A stretch of DNA of 8,188 nucleotides from an uncultured Trueperaceae bacterium (GTDB lineage Bacteria; Deinococcota; Deinococci; Deinococcales; Trueperaceae): assembly GCA_937911855.1 (NCBI GenBank), contig CALDPK010000178.1, positions 1 to 8,188 on the forward strand. Direction: 5' to 3'. This document shows positions 1-5,622 of this stretch, one piece after another; position 1 is the first letter of the stretch; every line of letters begins with the position of its first letter. The translations under genes and the position numbers were made by a program. Under the pieces are notes generated by a model, which was given only the letters and a program-made list of their open reading frames with translations, was not told where the DNA came from and searched no databases.

Positions 1-51
1 GTCAAGCAGCTTCTCGAGTGAGAATTCCTGATGGCCAGGCGCACCGTGCTT
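1..51 (-). pseudogene. nirK: Continuation of the nirK reading frame beyond the in-frame TAG
   Basis: Read in the same minus-strand frame, the 51 bases after the TAG encode KHGAPGHQEFSLEKLLD with no further stop. This is what follows the FYxMQGELYT motif in class II nitrite reductases, where a Lys/Tyr-x-Gly-x-x-Gly turn leads into an (F/Y)xxEKhLDE helix. The coding frame is therefore intact on both sides of the stop, and no frameshift is needed to explain the interruption. The segment runs off the left edge, so the second cupredoxin domain cannot be inspected. It is labelled pseudogene because the simplest reading is a nonsense mutation; a sequencing error or stop readthrough would make it part of an intact gene. 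Confidence 0.75.
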
Positions 52-1089
52 CTACGCGGTGTAAAGCTCGCCCTGCATGATGTAGAACTCGTGGTCGACT
101 GCGGGCAGGCCGCCCTCGGGCTCGACGAGGATCAGGCCGTACATGCCCTGCATGATGTGGTGGGCGTGGCTGTGGGTGGCGCAGTGGTAGACGTAGATGC
201 CGGGGTTGATGGCGGTGAAGCTGAAGCTGGTGGTTTCACCGGGCGCGGTCTGAGTGACGGCTGCACCGCCGCCGGGCCCGGTCACGGCGTGGAAGTCGAC
301 GCTGTGCGCGTAGCGGCTGCTCTCATCGTTGTGCATGTTGACGTGGATGAGGTCGCCTTGGCGGACGCGGAGGAAGGGACCGGGGACGGTGTCGTTGAAA
401 GTCCAGAAGGTGTAGTTGGTGCCGTCAGCCAGGCGGCCGAGGCGTTCGGTGGTTACCAGGTCGAGGACAATCTCGCGGGGAGCGTCTGCTGCGATCGGTC
501 CGGGCATGTCCGCCGGGTCCTTCGCCAGGCTGGGTGCTTCGTCTACTGCGACTACTTCCGGATCACCGACGATCAGGGTGCCTTCCATGCCGATCTGGCG
601 GTGGCCGGGGATGCTGCACCAGTAGTCGTAGATGCCTGACTCGCTGGCTGTGAAGGTGACGGTGGTGCTTTCGCCGATGTTGAAGACGGATTCGGAGTTC
701 ACATTGAGCTCGCCGATTACGATGTCGTGTTCCATCGCGTCGCCGTTCTCGAGTGTGAGGTTGACCGTTGCGCCCTCGGGTACGCGGAGTTCGGGGTTGA
801 TGATCCCGTCGATGTCGCCCCCGACTCCGACGAAGACGAACTTGCCTTCGATGAAGCCGGTGCTGAGGTGGATATCGACCTGCTCTGCCTGTTGAGGCTG
901 TGTGTCTGGAGTGGCGGGCTGAGACTGTTCAGCCTGCGCCAGAACGTTGGTGTGTTCCCGGATCAGGACGTTGGTGGGCTCGGCAGGCGCCTGAGCTTCG
1001 ACAATTGCTGGGAGGGGGTAGGGGGTGACTGAGAATGCCAACAAGACTATTACTGCTGCAGCTATGACGGTGGTGATTGCAGTACGCAT
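52..1089 (-). CDS. nirK: Copper nitrite reductase (NirK/AniA class) with extra N-terminal cupredoxin domain; interrupted by an in-frame TAG
   Basis: NirK reduces nitrite to nitric oxide outside the cytoplasmic membrane. Residues 1-32 form a hydrophobic export signal or anchor, followed by a Pro/Gln/Ala-rich linker to about 70. An added plastocyanin-like domain (about 72-176) shows all four type-1 copper ligands: His121, Cys158, His163 and Met168. The first NirK cupredoxin domain (about 205-330) has type-1 ligands His262, Cys303, His311 and Met316, and type-2 ligands His267 and His302. The Cys+8 His / Cys+13 Met spacing and the GMYGLILVEP stretch match the AniA-like class II group. Translation stops at TAG (52-54) after 345 residues, before the second NirK domain that supplies the third type-2 His, so this product alone should not reduce nitrite. 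The same frame continues with family-like sequence to the window edge. Start: ATG at 1087-1089 behind a GGGAG Shine-Dalgarno. Identity is confident; whether the gene works is not. Confidence 0.88.
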   Translation of the reverse strand: MRTAITTVIAAAVIVLLAFSVTPYPLPAIVEAQAPAEPTNVLIREHTNVLAQAEQSQPATPDTQPQQAEQVDIHLSTGFIEGKFVFVGVGGDIDGIINPELRVPEGATVNLTLENGDAMEHDIVIGELNVNSESVFNIGESTTVTFTASESGIYDYWCSIPGHRQIGMEGTLIVGDPEVVAVDEAPSLAKDPADMPGPIAADAPREIVLDLVTTERLGRLADGTNYTFWTFNDTVPGPFLRVRQGDLIHVNMHNDESSRYAHSVDFHAVTGPGGGAAVTQTAPGETTSFSFTAINPGIYVYHCATHSHAHHIMQGMYGLILVEPEGGLPAVDHEFYIMQGELYTA

Positions 1090-1109
1090 TTGTTGCTCCC
1101 TTCAAACGG

Positions 1110-1128
1110 ATTTCCGTATCTCGGATAT
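1110..1128. promoter_or_regulatory. Dyad in the nirK leader, possible operator
   Basis: Plus-strand arms ATTTCCG (1110-1116) and CGGATAT (1122-1128) are inverted copies with 6 of 7 matches around a 5-bp centre. If the TATACT at 1138-1143 is the nirK -10 box, the dyad lies just past the transcription start, where a bound repressor would block RNA polymerase. It does not resemble the FNR/DNR or NsrR consensus. No regulator can be named. Confidence 0.3.
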
Positions 1129-1137
1129 CTGTGTCCA

Positions 1138-1143
1138 AGTATA
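1138..1143 (-). promoter_or_regulatory. Possible -10 box for nirK
   Basis: On the minus strand these bases read TATACT, five of six matches to the TATAAT consensus, about 50 bp upstream of the nirK start codon. No convincing -35 hexamer lies 16-18 bp further upstream, so a regulator-dependent promoter or a chance match are both possible. Confidence 0.3.
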
Positions 1144-1175
1144 GGGCCGGGTTGATTGTCCATACAGGGCAATAT

Positions 1176-1192
1176 GTCCTGTGACGCAGGAC
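1176..1192. promoter_or_regulatory. 17-bp perfect dyad in the nirK-MFS divergent spacer
   Basis: GTCCTG (1176-1181) and CAGGAC (1187-1192) are perfect inverted copies around a 5-bp centre (TGACG). The site lies between the divergent nirK and MFS genes, upstream of both, where a dimeric regulator could act on either. The arms are only 6 bp, so a chance occurrence cannot be excluded. Confidence 0.3.
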
Positions 1193-1247
1193 GGTGCCTC
1201 CGCTGCGATATCTTCATGCACTCTGGCTGCCCGCATCACCAAAGGGC

Positions 1248-1264
1248 TACAATCGGCCAGGAGG
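1248..1264 (+). promoter_or_regulatory. Possible -10 box and Shine-Dalgarno of the MFS gene
   Basis: TACAAT (1248-1253) matches five of six bases of the -10 consensus, and AGGAGG (1259-1264) is a strong ribosome site 9 bp before ATG 1274. The two are too close for the box to give a leader that includes the full Shine-Dalgarno comfortably, and no good -35 is seen. The ribosome site, which decides the start, is solid; the promoter is doubtful. Confidence 0.35.
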
Positions 1265-1273
1265 TCACACAAC

Positions 1274-2749
1274 ATGTCGGAAGTTGCAGCAGCCCGCACC
1301 TGGCGCGGGAATGACCGCGTTCTGTTCGGAATCGTTTTCGGTGTCCTCGCGTTCTGGCTGTTCGCCCAGACGACCCTGAACATTGCCCCCGGGATGGCCG
1401 CAGATCTCGGCATACAGACGAGCATCATGAACATCGCCGTATCGATCACGGCTCTGTTCTCCGGGATCTTCATCGTCGTTGCCGGCGGGCTGGCTGACCG
1501 GCTCGGTAGGGTAAAGGTGCTCAACTGGGGTTTCCTGCTGAGCATCGCCGGCTCACTTCTGGTTGCCTTCACGCCCACGGGCAACAGCGCTGAACTGTTC
1601 CTGATGCTGGGACGTATCCTGCAGGGCCTCTCGGCAGCAGCGATCATGTCTTCGAGCCTGGCACTCGTGAAGACCTACTGGGAGGGCGAGGCAAGGCAGC
1701 GGGCGATCAGCCTATGGTCGATCGGCTCCTGGGGCGGCTCTGGCTTCGCGGCTCTATTTGGGGGCCTCATGGCGGAAAACGTGGGCTGGCGCTGGATCTT
1801 CATCGGCTCCGCCGTCCTGTCGCTCATCGGCATGCTGATGATCCGTGAGATGCCCGAAAGCCGTGCACCAGCCAGGGCGGGCTACAGGTTCGACACCGTC
1901 GGCGTCGTGACTTTTACGGTATTCATGGTGGCGCTGCAGATATTCGCAACACAGGGCTCCGTCCTCGGCTGGACCAGCCCGGCAGCCATCGGCCTGCTGG
2001 TCACCAGCATCGTCTTCGGCTTCCTGTTCGTCAGGACAGAACTCGGCAACCCCAACAGTTTCGTTGATTTCAACCTGTTCCGGAACCTGACCTTCACAGG
2101 TGCCACGATCTCCAACTTTCTGCTGAACGGTACAGCCGGCATACTGATCGTAGCCATGACGCTGCTTCAGCTGGGTGGCGACATGACCGCACAGCAAGCA
2201 GGTTTCCTCACCCTCGGCTACGCCATAACGATCGTGCTGTTCATCAGGGTCGGCGAGAGGCTACTGCAACGGTTCGGACCTCGAGACCCGATGCTGTGGG
2301 GTTCCTACATCGTTGGCGCCGCCGTCCTGCTGCTGATGCCAACCCAACTGTTGATCGGCACGTACCAGATCCTGGCGATCATCGGCTTCTCCCTGTTTGG
2401 ACTCGGACTGGCCTTTTACGCCACGCCGTCGACAGACGCAGCACTGTCGAACCTGCCAGCGGATCAGGCGGGCAGCGGCGCTGGCCTCTACAAGATGGCA
2501 TCCTCGCTCGGTGCATCATTCGGCGTGGCCATCTCAGCCGCCGTATTCACAGCTCTTAGCGCCGATGGCACTACAGTCCAGTGGTTTGAGGGCGTAATCG
2601 CATACATCGGACGACAGGACAACTTGGCCGTGCGGCAGGCAGCGCTGGTCGCACTGGGCGTGAACCTGCTCATGGTTGTCGGCGCAGTCATCTCCATCAT
2701 GCTGACCATCCCGAAGGGCCGGCAGACAAGCAACGAAGCGGCCGACTGA
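1274..2749 (+). CDS. MFS exporter, DHA2-like, 14 transmembrane segments
   Basis: A 491-residue major facilitator protein of the inner membrane, most like the 14-helix drug:proton antiporters (DHA2; EmrB/QacA/SmvA type). Fourteen hydrophobic segments can be counted, from about residue 17 to 482. The loop between helices 2 and 3 carries the motif A signature GGLADRLGRVKVL. A Gly-rich helix 5 (GSWGGSGFAALFGG) sits where antiporters have motif C, although the usual Gly-Pro pair is missing. The frame is open back to 1181, but ATG 1274 is preferred because AGGAGG (1259-1264) lies 9 bp upstream; the extra 31 residues of the longer version look non-coding and lie across the dyad region. The substrate cannot be told from sequence. 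An M20D hydrolase starts 44 bp downstream on the same strand, probably in the same transcript. Confidence 0.88.
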   Translation: MSEVAAARTWRGNDRVLFGIVFGVLAFWLFAQTTLNIAPGMAADLGIQTSIMNIAVSITALFSGIFIVVAGGLADRLGRVKVLNWGFLLSIAGSLLVAFTPTGNSAELFLMLGRILQGLSAAAIMSSSLALVKTYWEGEARQRAISLWSIGSWGGSGFAALFGGLMAENVGWRWIFIGSAVLSLIGMLMIREMPESRAPARAGYRFDTVGVVTFTVFMVALQIFATQGSVLGWTSPAAIGLLVTSIVFGFLFVRTELGNPNSFVDFNLFRNLTFTGATISNFLLNGTAGILIVAMTLLQLGGDMTAQQAGFLTLGYAITIVLFIRVGERLLQRFGPRDPMLWGSYIVGAAVLLLMPTQLLIGTYQILAIIGFSLFGLGLAFYATPSTDAALSNLPADQAGSGAGLYKMASSLGASFGVAISAAVFTALSADGTTVQWFEGVIAYIGRQDNLAVRQAALVALGVNLLMVVGAVISIMLTIPKGRQTSNEAAD

Positions 2750-2793
2750 ATTGCCATTCATCGTTGGGTCGCACACTTGATCAAGGAGGCATC

Positions 2794-3951
2794 ATGAACA
2801 ACGCTGTGAAAGCAATTGAGGCAAATCGCGCGGAACTCCTCGAATGGTTCCAGCACATGCACCGCAATCCTGAACTTTCCATGCAGGAGGAAGAAACCGC
2901 TAAATTCATCGCGAACCTGACGCGCACCTGGGGTTTTGAAGTGGAGACCGGCATCGGCAAGCATGGTGTAGTCGCGTCCCTCACCAACGGCGACAGCGGT
3001 AAGGCCATCGGCATGCGGGCCGACTTCGACGCTCTTCCCATAGAAGAGAAGAACGACCTTGAATACCGCAGCAAAGTTCCCGGGGTAGCCCATTTGTGTG
3101 GCCACGACGGGCATACCGCCATGCTGCTCGCTGCCGGCAAGTACCTGGCCGACAGCCGGAATTTCAACGGTACGGTGCGACTCATTTTCCAGCCCGGCGA
3201 AGAGACCATGGAGGGCGGTCCTGCCATGATCGAAGACGGGCTGTTCCAGCGATTCCCAGTCGATGCCGTCTTCGGCATGCACAACATGCCCGGCCTCGAA
3301 CTCGGCAAATTCTTCTTCGCTGACGGCGACGTGATGGCTGCCGTGGACAACTGGGAGATAGAGCTTACCGGCAAGGGCGGCCACGGAGCCATGCCGGAAT
3401 TCAGCATCGACCCCGTCGTAGCCGGCTCCTCACTGGTCATGGCCCTGCAGACGGTCGTCGCCAGGAACGTGGCCCCGGCCAACAGCGCAGTGGTGACAGT
3501 TGGAGCGTTCCAGGCAGGTGAGGCAGGCAACGTGATAGCGAACTCTGCTCTGCTGCGCCTGTCCATCCGCACAAAGACTGCTGAAGACCGCGAACTGGTA
3601 CTGAACCGGATCCGCACCCTGGCAGCCTTGCAGGCTGAAAGCTTCGGCTGCTCTGTGGTGATCCGCGAAGGCGTGCCGGGAGCAGTGCTTACCAACGATG
3701 AAGAGCACACCGCTAAGGCTTACGAGATCGCCAGGGCCGCGTTCGGTGATGCGCAGACCGAGTTCCCCGGACCGACTTTCCTCGGCTCAGAAGACTTTGC
3801 CTTCATGCTCCAGGAGCGGCCTGGAACTTACTGCTTCATAGGCAATGGCGACACGCCGATGGTGCACCATCCCGAGTTCACGCTCAATCCGGACATCCTG
3901 CCGCGCGGTGCAGCGTACTGGGTCGCACTGGCAGAGGGCTACTTGCAGTAA
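2794..3951 (+). CDS. M20D-family metal-dependent amidohydrolase (N-acyl amino acid/hippurate hydrolase-like)
   Basis: A 385-residue cytosolic zinc/manganese hydrolase of peptidase family M20, subfamily D (HipO, N-acyl-L-amino acid and IAA-amino acid amidohydrolases), cleaving an amide to release an amino acid or amine. Visible signatures: RADFDALP (75-82), LCGHDGHTA with metal ligands Cys102 and His104, PGEE with catalytic/ligand Glu136-Glu137, GMHN with His163, the lid-domain GKGGHGAMP (193-201), SEDFA (332-336) and HHPEF with the final ligand His358 or His359. All expected metal ligands are present and the length is normal, so it should be active. ATG 2794 is chosen because AAGGAGG (2783-2789) lies just before it; the frame is open 10 codons further upstream. 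It follows the MFS exporter by 44 bp. Its stop codon is 3 bp from that of the converging SMR gene. The exact substrate is unknown. Confidence 0.92.
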   Translation: MNNAVKAIEANRAELLEWFQHMHRNPELSMQEEETAKFIANLTRTWGFEVETGIGKHGVVASLTNGDSGKAIGMRADFDALPIEEKNDLEYRSKVPGVAHLCGHDGHTAMLLAAGKYLADSRNFNGTVRLIFQPGEETMEGGPAMIEDGLFQRFPVDAVFGMHNMPGLELGKFFFADGDVMAAVDNWEIELTGKGGHGAMPEFSIDPVVAGSSLVMALQTVVARNVAPANSAVVTVGAFQAGEAGNVIANSALLRLSIRTKTAEDRELVLNRIRTLAALQAESFGCSVVIREGVPGAVLTNDEEHTAKAYEIARAAFGDAQTEFPGPTFLGSEDFAFMLQERPGTYCFIGNGDTPMVHHPEFTLNPDILPRGAAYWVALAEGYLQ

Positions 3952-3954
3952 CCG

Positions 3955-4296
3955 TCATCCCACCGTGCTGGAGAACACGTTGATGACGAGCACCCCGATG
4001 ATGATCAGGCCGATCCCTATCAGTGCAGGCAGGTCAAGTGTCTGTTTGAACAGGAAGTAGCCGGCTGCAGTTATCAGAACGATACCTACGCCACTCCAGA
4101 TCGCGTAGGCGATGCCGACGGGCATTACCCGGAGCGCCTGGGCAAGAAGGTAGAACGAGCTCAGGTAAGCCACTGCCATGAGCACGGTGGGCAGCAGCCG
4201 GGTGAACTGCTGGCTGGCCTGCAGCAGGGACGTGCCGATCACTTCCAGCACGATGGCTGCACCCAGCATCAGGTAGGCGGTTACGACCGGGGTCAT
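3955..4296 (-). CDS. Small multidrug resistance (SMR) exporter, EmrE/Qac type
   Basis: A 113-residue, four-helix inner membrane protein that swaps protons for hydrophobic cations. The key residues of EmrE are all found with a constant offset of four: Glu18 in the LEVIGTS stretch (EmrE Glu14, the proton/substrate site), Tyr44 (Tyr40), Tyr64 (Tyr60) and Trp67 in AYAIWSGVG (Trp63). Helix 4 has the GxGLIIIGVLVIN dimerisation pattern. The AIWSGVG form fits the Qac-type drug exporters rather than guanidinium exporters (Gdx/SugE). Only one SMR gene is present, fitting a dual-topology homodimer. It lies 91 bp downstream of the DsbA-like gene on the same strand and may share its transcript. No strong Shine-Dalgarno precedes the ATG. 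It converges on the M20D gene with a 3-bp gap. Confidence 0.93.
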   Translation of the reverse strand: MTPVVTAYLMLGAAIVLEVIGTSLLQASQQFTRLLPTVLMAVAYLSSFYLLAQALRVMPVGIAYAIWSGVGIVLITAAGYFLFKQTLDLPALIGIGLIIIGVLVINVFSSTVG

Positions 4297-4387
4297 GAAT
4301 CGCGTCTGCTCGACTCAGTCGGAATGGGCATCCTCGAATCGTAGCACCCCGGTCTGTTTACGTCTGGCGCTGGCCCTGAAGCAGTGA

Positions 4388-5167
4388 TCAGACAGCGGCG
4401 GTCGGCTGCTGGCTCAGCGGGGACGCTGCGACGCGCTTGCCAAGCTCGTCAATGCTCAGGAATCCGCTGCCCAGTACCTCGACGTCGTCGCCGCGCTTGA
4501 GTACGAAACTGGGGAAGCCGCGTACGCCCCAGCTGCGGTTGAGCAGGAACTCCTGGCGGGTTTCGCTCTTCGCTTCGTAGCTGTCGAAACGCTTGCTGAA
4601 CTCGGCGAAGTCAAGCTCAAGCCTGGTCACCGGTTCACGGTAGAACTCCAGCTCACCCGGGTCTTCGTTCAGCACATAGAAGCGATGCTGCAGTTCCTGG
4701 AAGAATGCTGTCAGCTTCTGAGCGTTCTCGTCACTCTCGCCAAGCATGCTGCGGACGACAACGACAGCGCGGGCGGATGGCTCGGTGTCGTAGTTGAAGT
4801 GCTCGCGATCCAGCAGGCCGAGCTTGAAGGGCTGGCCACTCAGTTCGGCCATCTCGATCCAGTGCTGGCGCAGGAAACCACGGAATTTATCGTCCCAGGC
4901 GTCTCCGCCGCCGGGGCGCAGGCCGCCGGAGATGATGGAGAACTTCGCTCCCTGCTCTGCTGCCCACTTCGGCAGTTCGCTGACGGTGGGTGCTATGGCC
5001 CAGCAGGATGAGCACATGGGGTCACCGACGTAGACGAGCTCCCAGTCAGCCTTTGGTGCTGGTGCCATGAAGCCTGAGTCGTCCAGATCGGCGGGTGCGC
5101 AGATCCCCGTGTTGACGTCGCAGACCATGCTGTTCTCAGCGCCCTGAACCATTTTGAGTGTCGACAT
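4388..5167 (-). CDS. DsbA/FrnE-like thiol-disulfide oxidoreductase, cytosolic
   Basis: A 259-residue thioredoxin-fold protein with a DsbA-type helical insert. The active site is DPMCSSCW, with Cys52 and Cys55 at the start of the first fold helix, and the cis-proline loop is GVRGFPSFV (Pro219). The DPMC-xx-CW form is that of the FrnE/DsbA (PF01323) group. No signal peptide or membrane segment is seen, so it likely works in the cytosol on disulfides or as an isomerase. The first 25 residues carry a second cysteine pair, Cys16 and Cys23 (CDVNTGIC), ahead of the fold. ATG 5165-5167 is supported by GGAGG (5174-5178 on the complementary strand). It diverges from an HxlR regulator across a spacer with strong inverted repeats and is followed by an SMR exporter. 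Confidence 0.85.
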   Translation of the reverse strand: MSTLKMVQGAENSMVCDVNTGICAPADLDDSGFMAPAPKADWELVYVGDPMCSSCWAIAPTVSELPKWAAEQGAKFSIISGGLRPGGGDAWDDKFRGFLRQHWIEMAELSGQPFKLGLLDREHFNYDTEPSARAVVVVRSMLGESDENAQKLTAFFQELQHRFYVLNEDPGELEFYREPVTRLELDFAEFSKRFDSYEAKSETRQEFLLNRSWGVRGFPSFVLKRGDDVEVLGSGFLSIDELGKRVAASPLSQQPTAAV

Positions 5168-5180
5168 TCTTTACCTCCAT

Positions 5181-5196
5181 CCGGCACTTGTGCCGG
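5181..5196. promoter_or_regulatory. 16-bp palindrome in the dsbA-like gene leader
   Basis: CCGGCAC (5181-5187) and GTGCCGG (5190-5196) are perfect inverted copies around a 2-bp centre. The site lies immediately upstream of the ribosome site of the DsbA-like gene, so it could be a second operator, or an RNA hairpin near the Shine-Dalgarno. A 2-base loop is too tight for RNA, which would need to open one or two pairs. On the plus strand it overlaps a possible -35 hexamer (TTGTGC, 5188-5193) for hxlR. Confidence 0.45.
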
Positions 5197-5203
5197 TTAC
5201 AAC

Positions 5204-5248
5204 CCAATGGTACAGTTAATGCACCAGTTACATCAACTGCACTATTGG
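5204..5248. promoter_or_regulatory. 45-bp interrupted inverted repeat, probable HxlR operator
   Basis: The left arm CCAATGGTACAGTTAATG (5204-5221) and right arm CATCAACTGCACTATTGG (5231-5248) are inverted copies with 15 of 18 matches around a 9-bp spacer. The spacer holds a further CAGTT (5225-5229) that pairs with AACTG (5235-5239). The repeat fills most of the spacer between the divergent DsbA-like and HxlR genes and ends at the hxlR ribosome site. HxlR proteins bind as dimers to inverted repeats next to their own genes and often repress the divergent neighbour. The dyad is seen directly; its binding by this HxlR is inferred. A possible plus-strand -10 (TACAGT, 5211-5216) falls inside the left arm. 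Confidence 0.7.
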
Positions 5249-5263
5249 AAGGAGTTGACTGGA

Positions 5264-5599
5264 ATGGAACCGAAACTGCCGGAATGCGGCGTAGCCCGCT
5301 TCCTCGAACTGCTCGAAGGCCCGTGGGCCACGTTGATCGTGCGGGAACTGCTCCGAGGGCCACTCCGTTTCAGTGAACTCCGCCATGGCCTGCCCGGCAT
5401 CAGCCCGCACACGCTCACACGGCGGCTCAGGCGCTTCGAAGAGTACGGAGTGGTCTCACGCCGCGTGTTCGCAGAAGTACCCCCGCGGGTTGAGTACGAG
5501 CTGACTGAGCTCGGGCTGAAACTCAAACCCGTCCTCGAGAGCATGGCGCAATGGTCGCTGTCAGTACCCGAACCGGCAGTGAGTGCAGAGGCAGCCTAG
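5264..5599 (+). CDS. HxlR/MarR-like winged-helix regulator with N-terminal cysteine
   Basis: A 111-residue DNA-binding protein of the HxlR family. The conserved core runs from about residue 18 to 95: GPWATLIVRELLRGPLRFSEL, then the recognition helix region PGISPHTLTRRLRRFEEYGVV, then the wing (VPPRVEYELTELG). Cys8, just before the first helix, matches in position the redox cysteine of YodB-type HxlR regulators (Cys6), which sense quinones, diamide or hypochlorite; this suggests thiol-based sensing but does not prove it. The frame is open back to 5207, but that version would start inside the inverted repeat. ATG 5264 is favoured by GGAAGGAG (5247-5254) 9 bp upstream and by the family's usual short N-terminus. 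It is divergent from the DsbA-like gene, its likely target, and ends 23 bp from the converging nucleoside hydrolase. Confidence 0.92.
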   Translation: MEPKLPECGVARFLELLEGPWATLIVRELLRGPLRFSELRHGLPGISPHTLTRRLRRFEEYGVVSRRVFAEVPPRVEYELTELGLKLKPVLESMAQWSLSVPEPAVSAEAA

Positions 5600-5622
5600 A
5601 TTCTGCTGACCTCTGAGTGCTC

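Noticed and set aside
31..639. Long plus-strand open frame (202 codons) opposite nirK
   Set aside because: It lies fully antisense to a gene whose copper ligands and domain order are clear; its Val/Asp/Gly-rich translation is what GC-rich antisense frames usually give, and no ribosome site is seen.
1152..1166. TTGAT near 1152 as half of an FNR/DNR box for nirK
   Set aside because: The other half (ATCAA after four bases) is absent, so the site does not meet the consensus.
1181..1273. Longer N-terminus for the MFS gene starting at GTG 1181
   Set aside because: That start lies within the 17-bp dyad and has no ribosome site; ATG 1274 has AGGAGG at the right distance and gives a normal short cytosolic N-terminus.
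2758..3710. Two long minus-strand open frames opposite the M20D gene (208 and 309 codons)
   Set aside because: The plus strand has every M20D motif; the antisense products show low-complexity Ser/Pro/Arg composition and no family pattern.
5207..5263. Longer N-terminus for HxlR from ATG 5207
   Set aside because: It would translate the inverted repeat into a His/Gln-rich stretch not found in the family; ATG 5264 has a good ribosome site.
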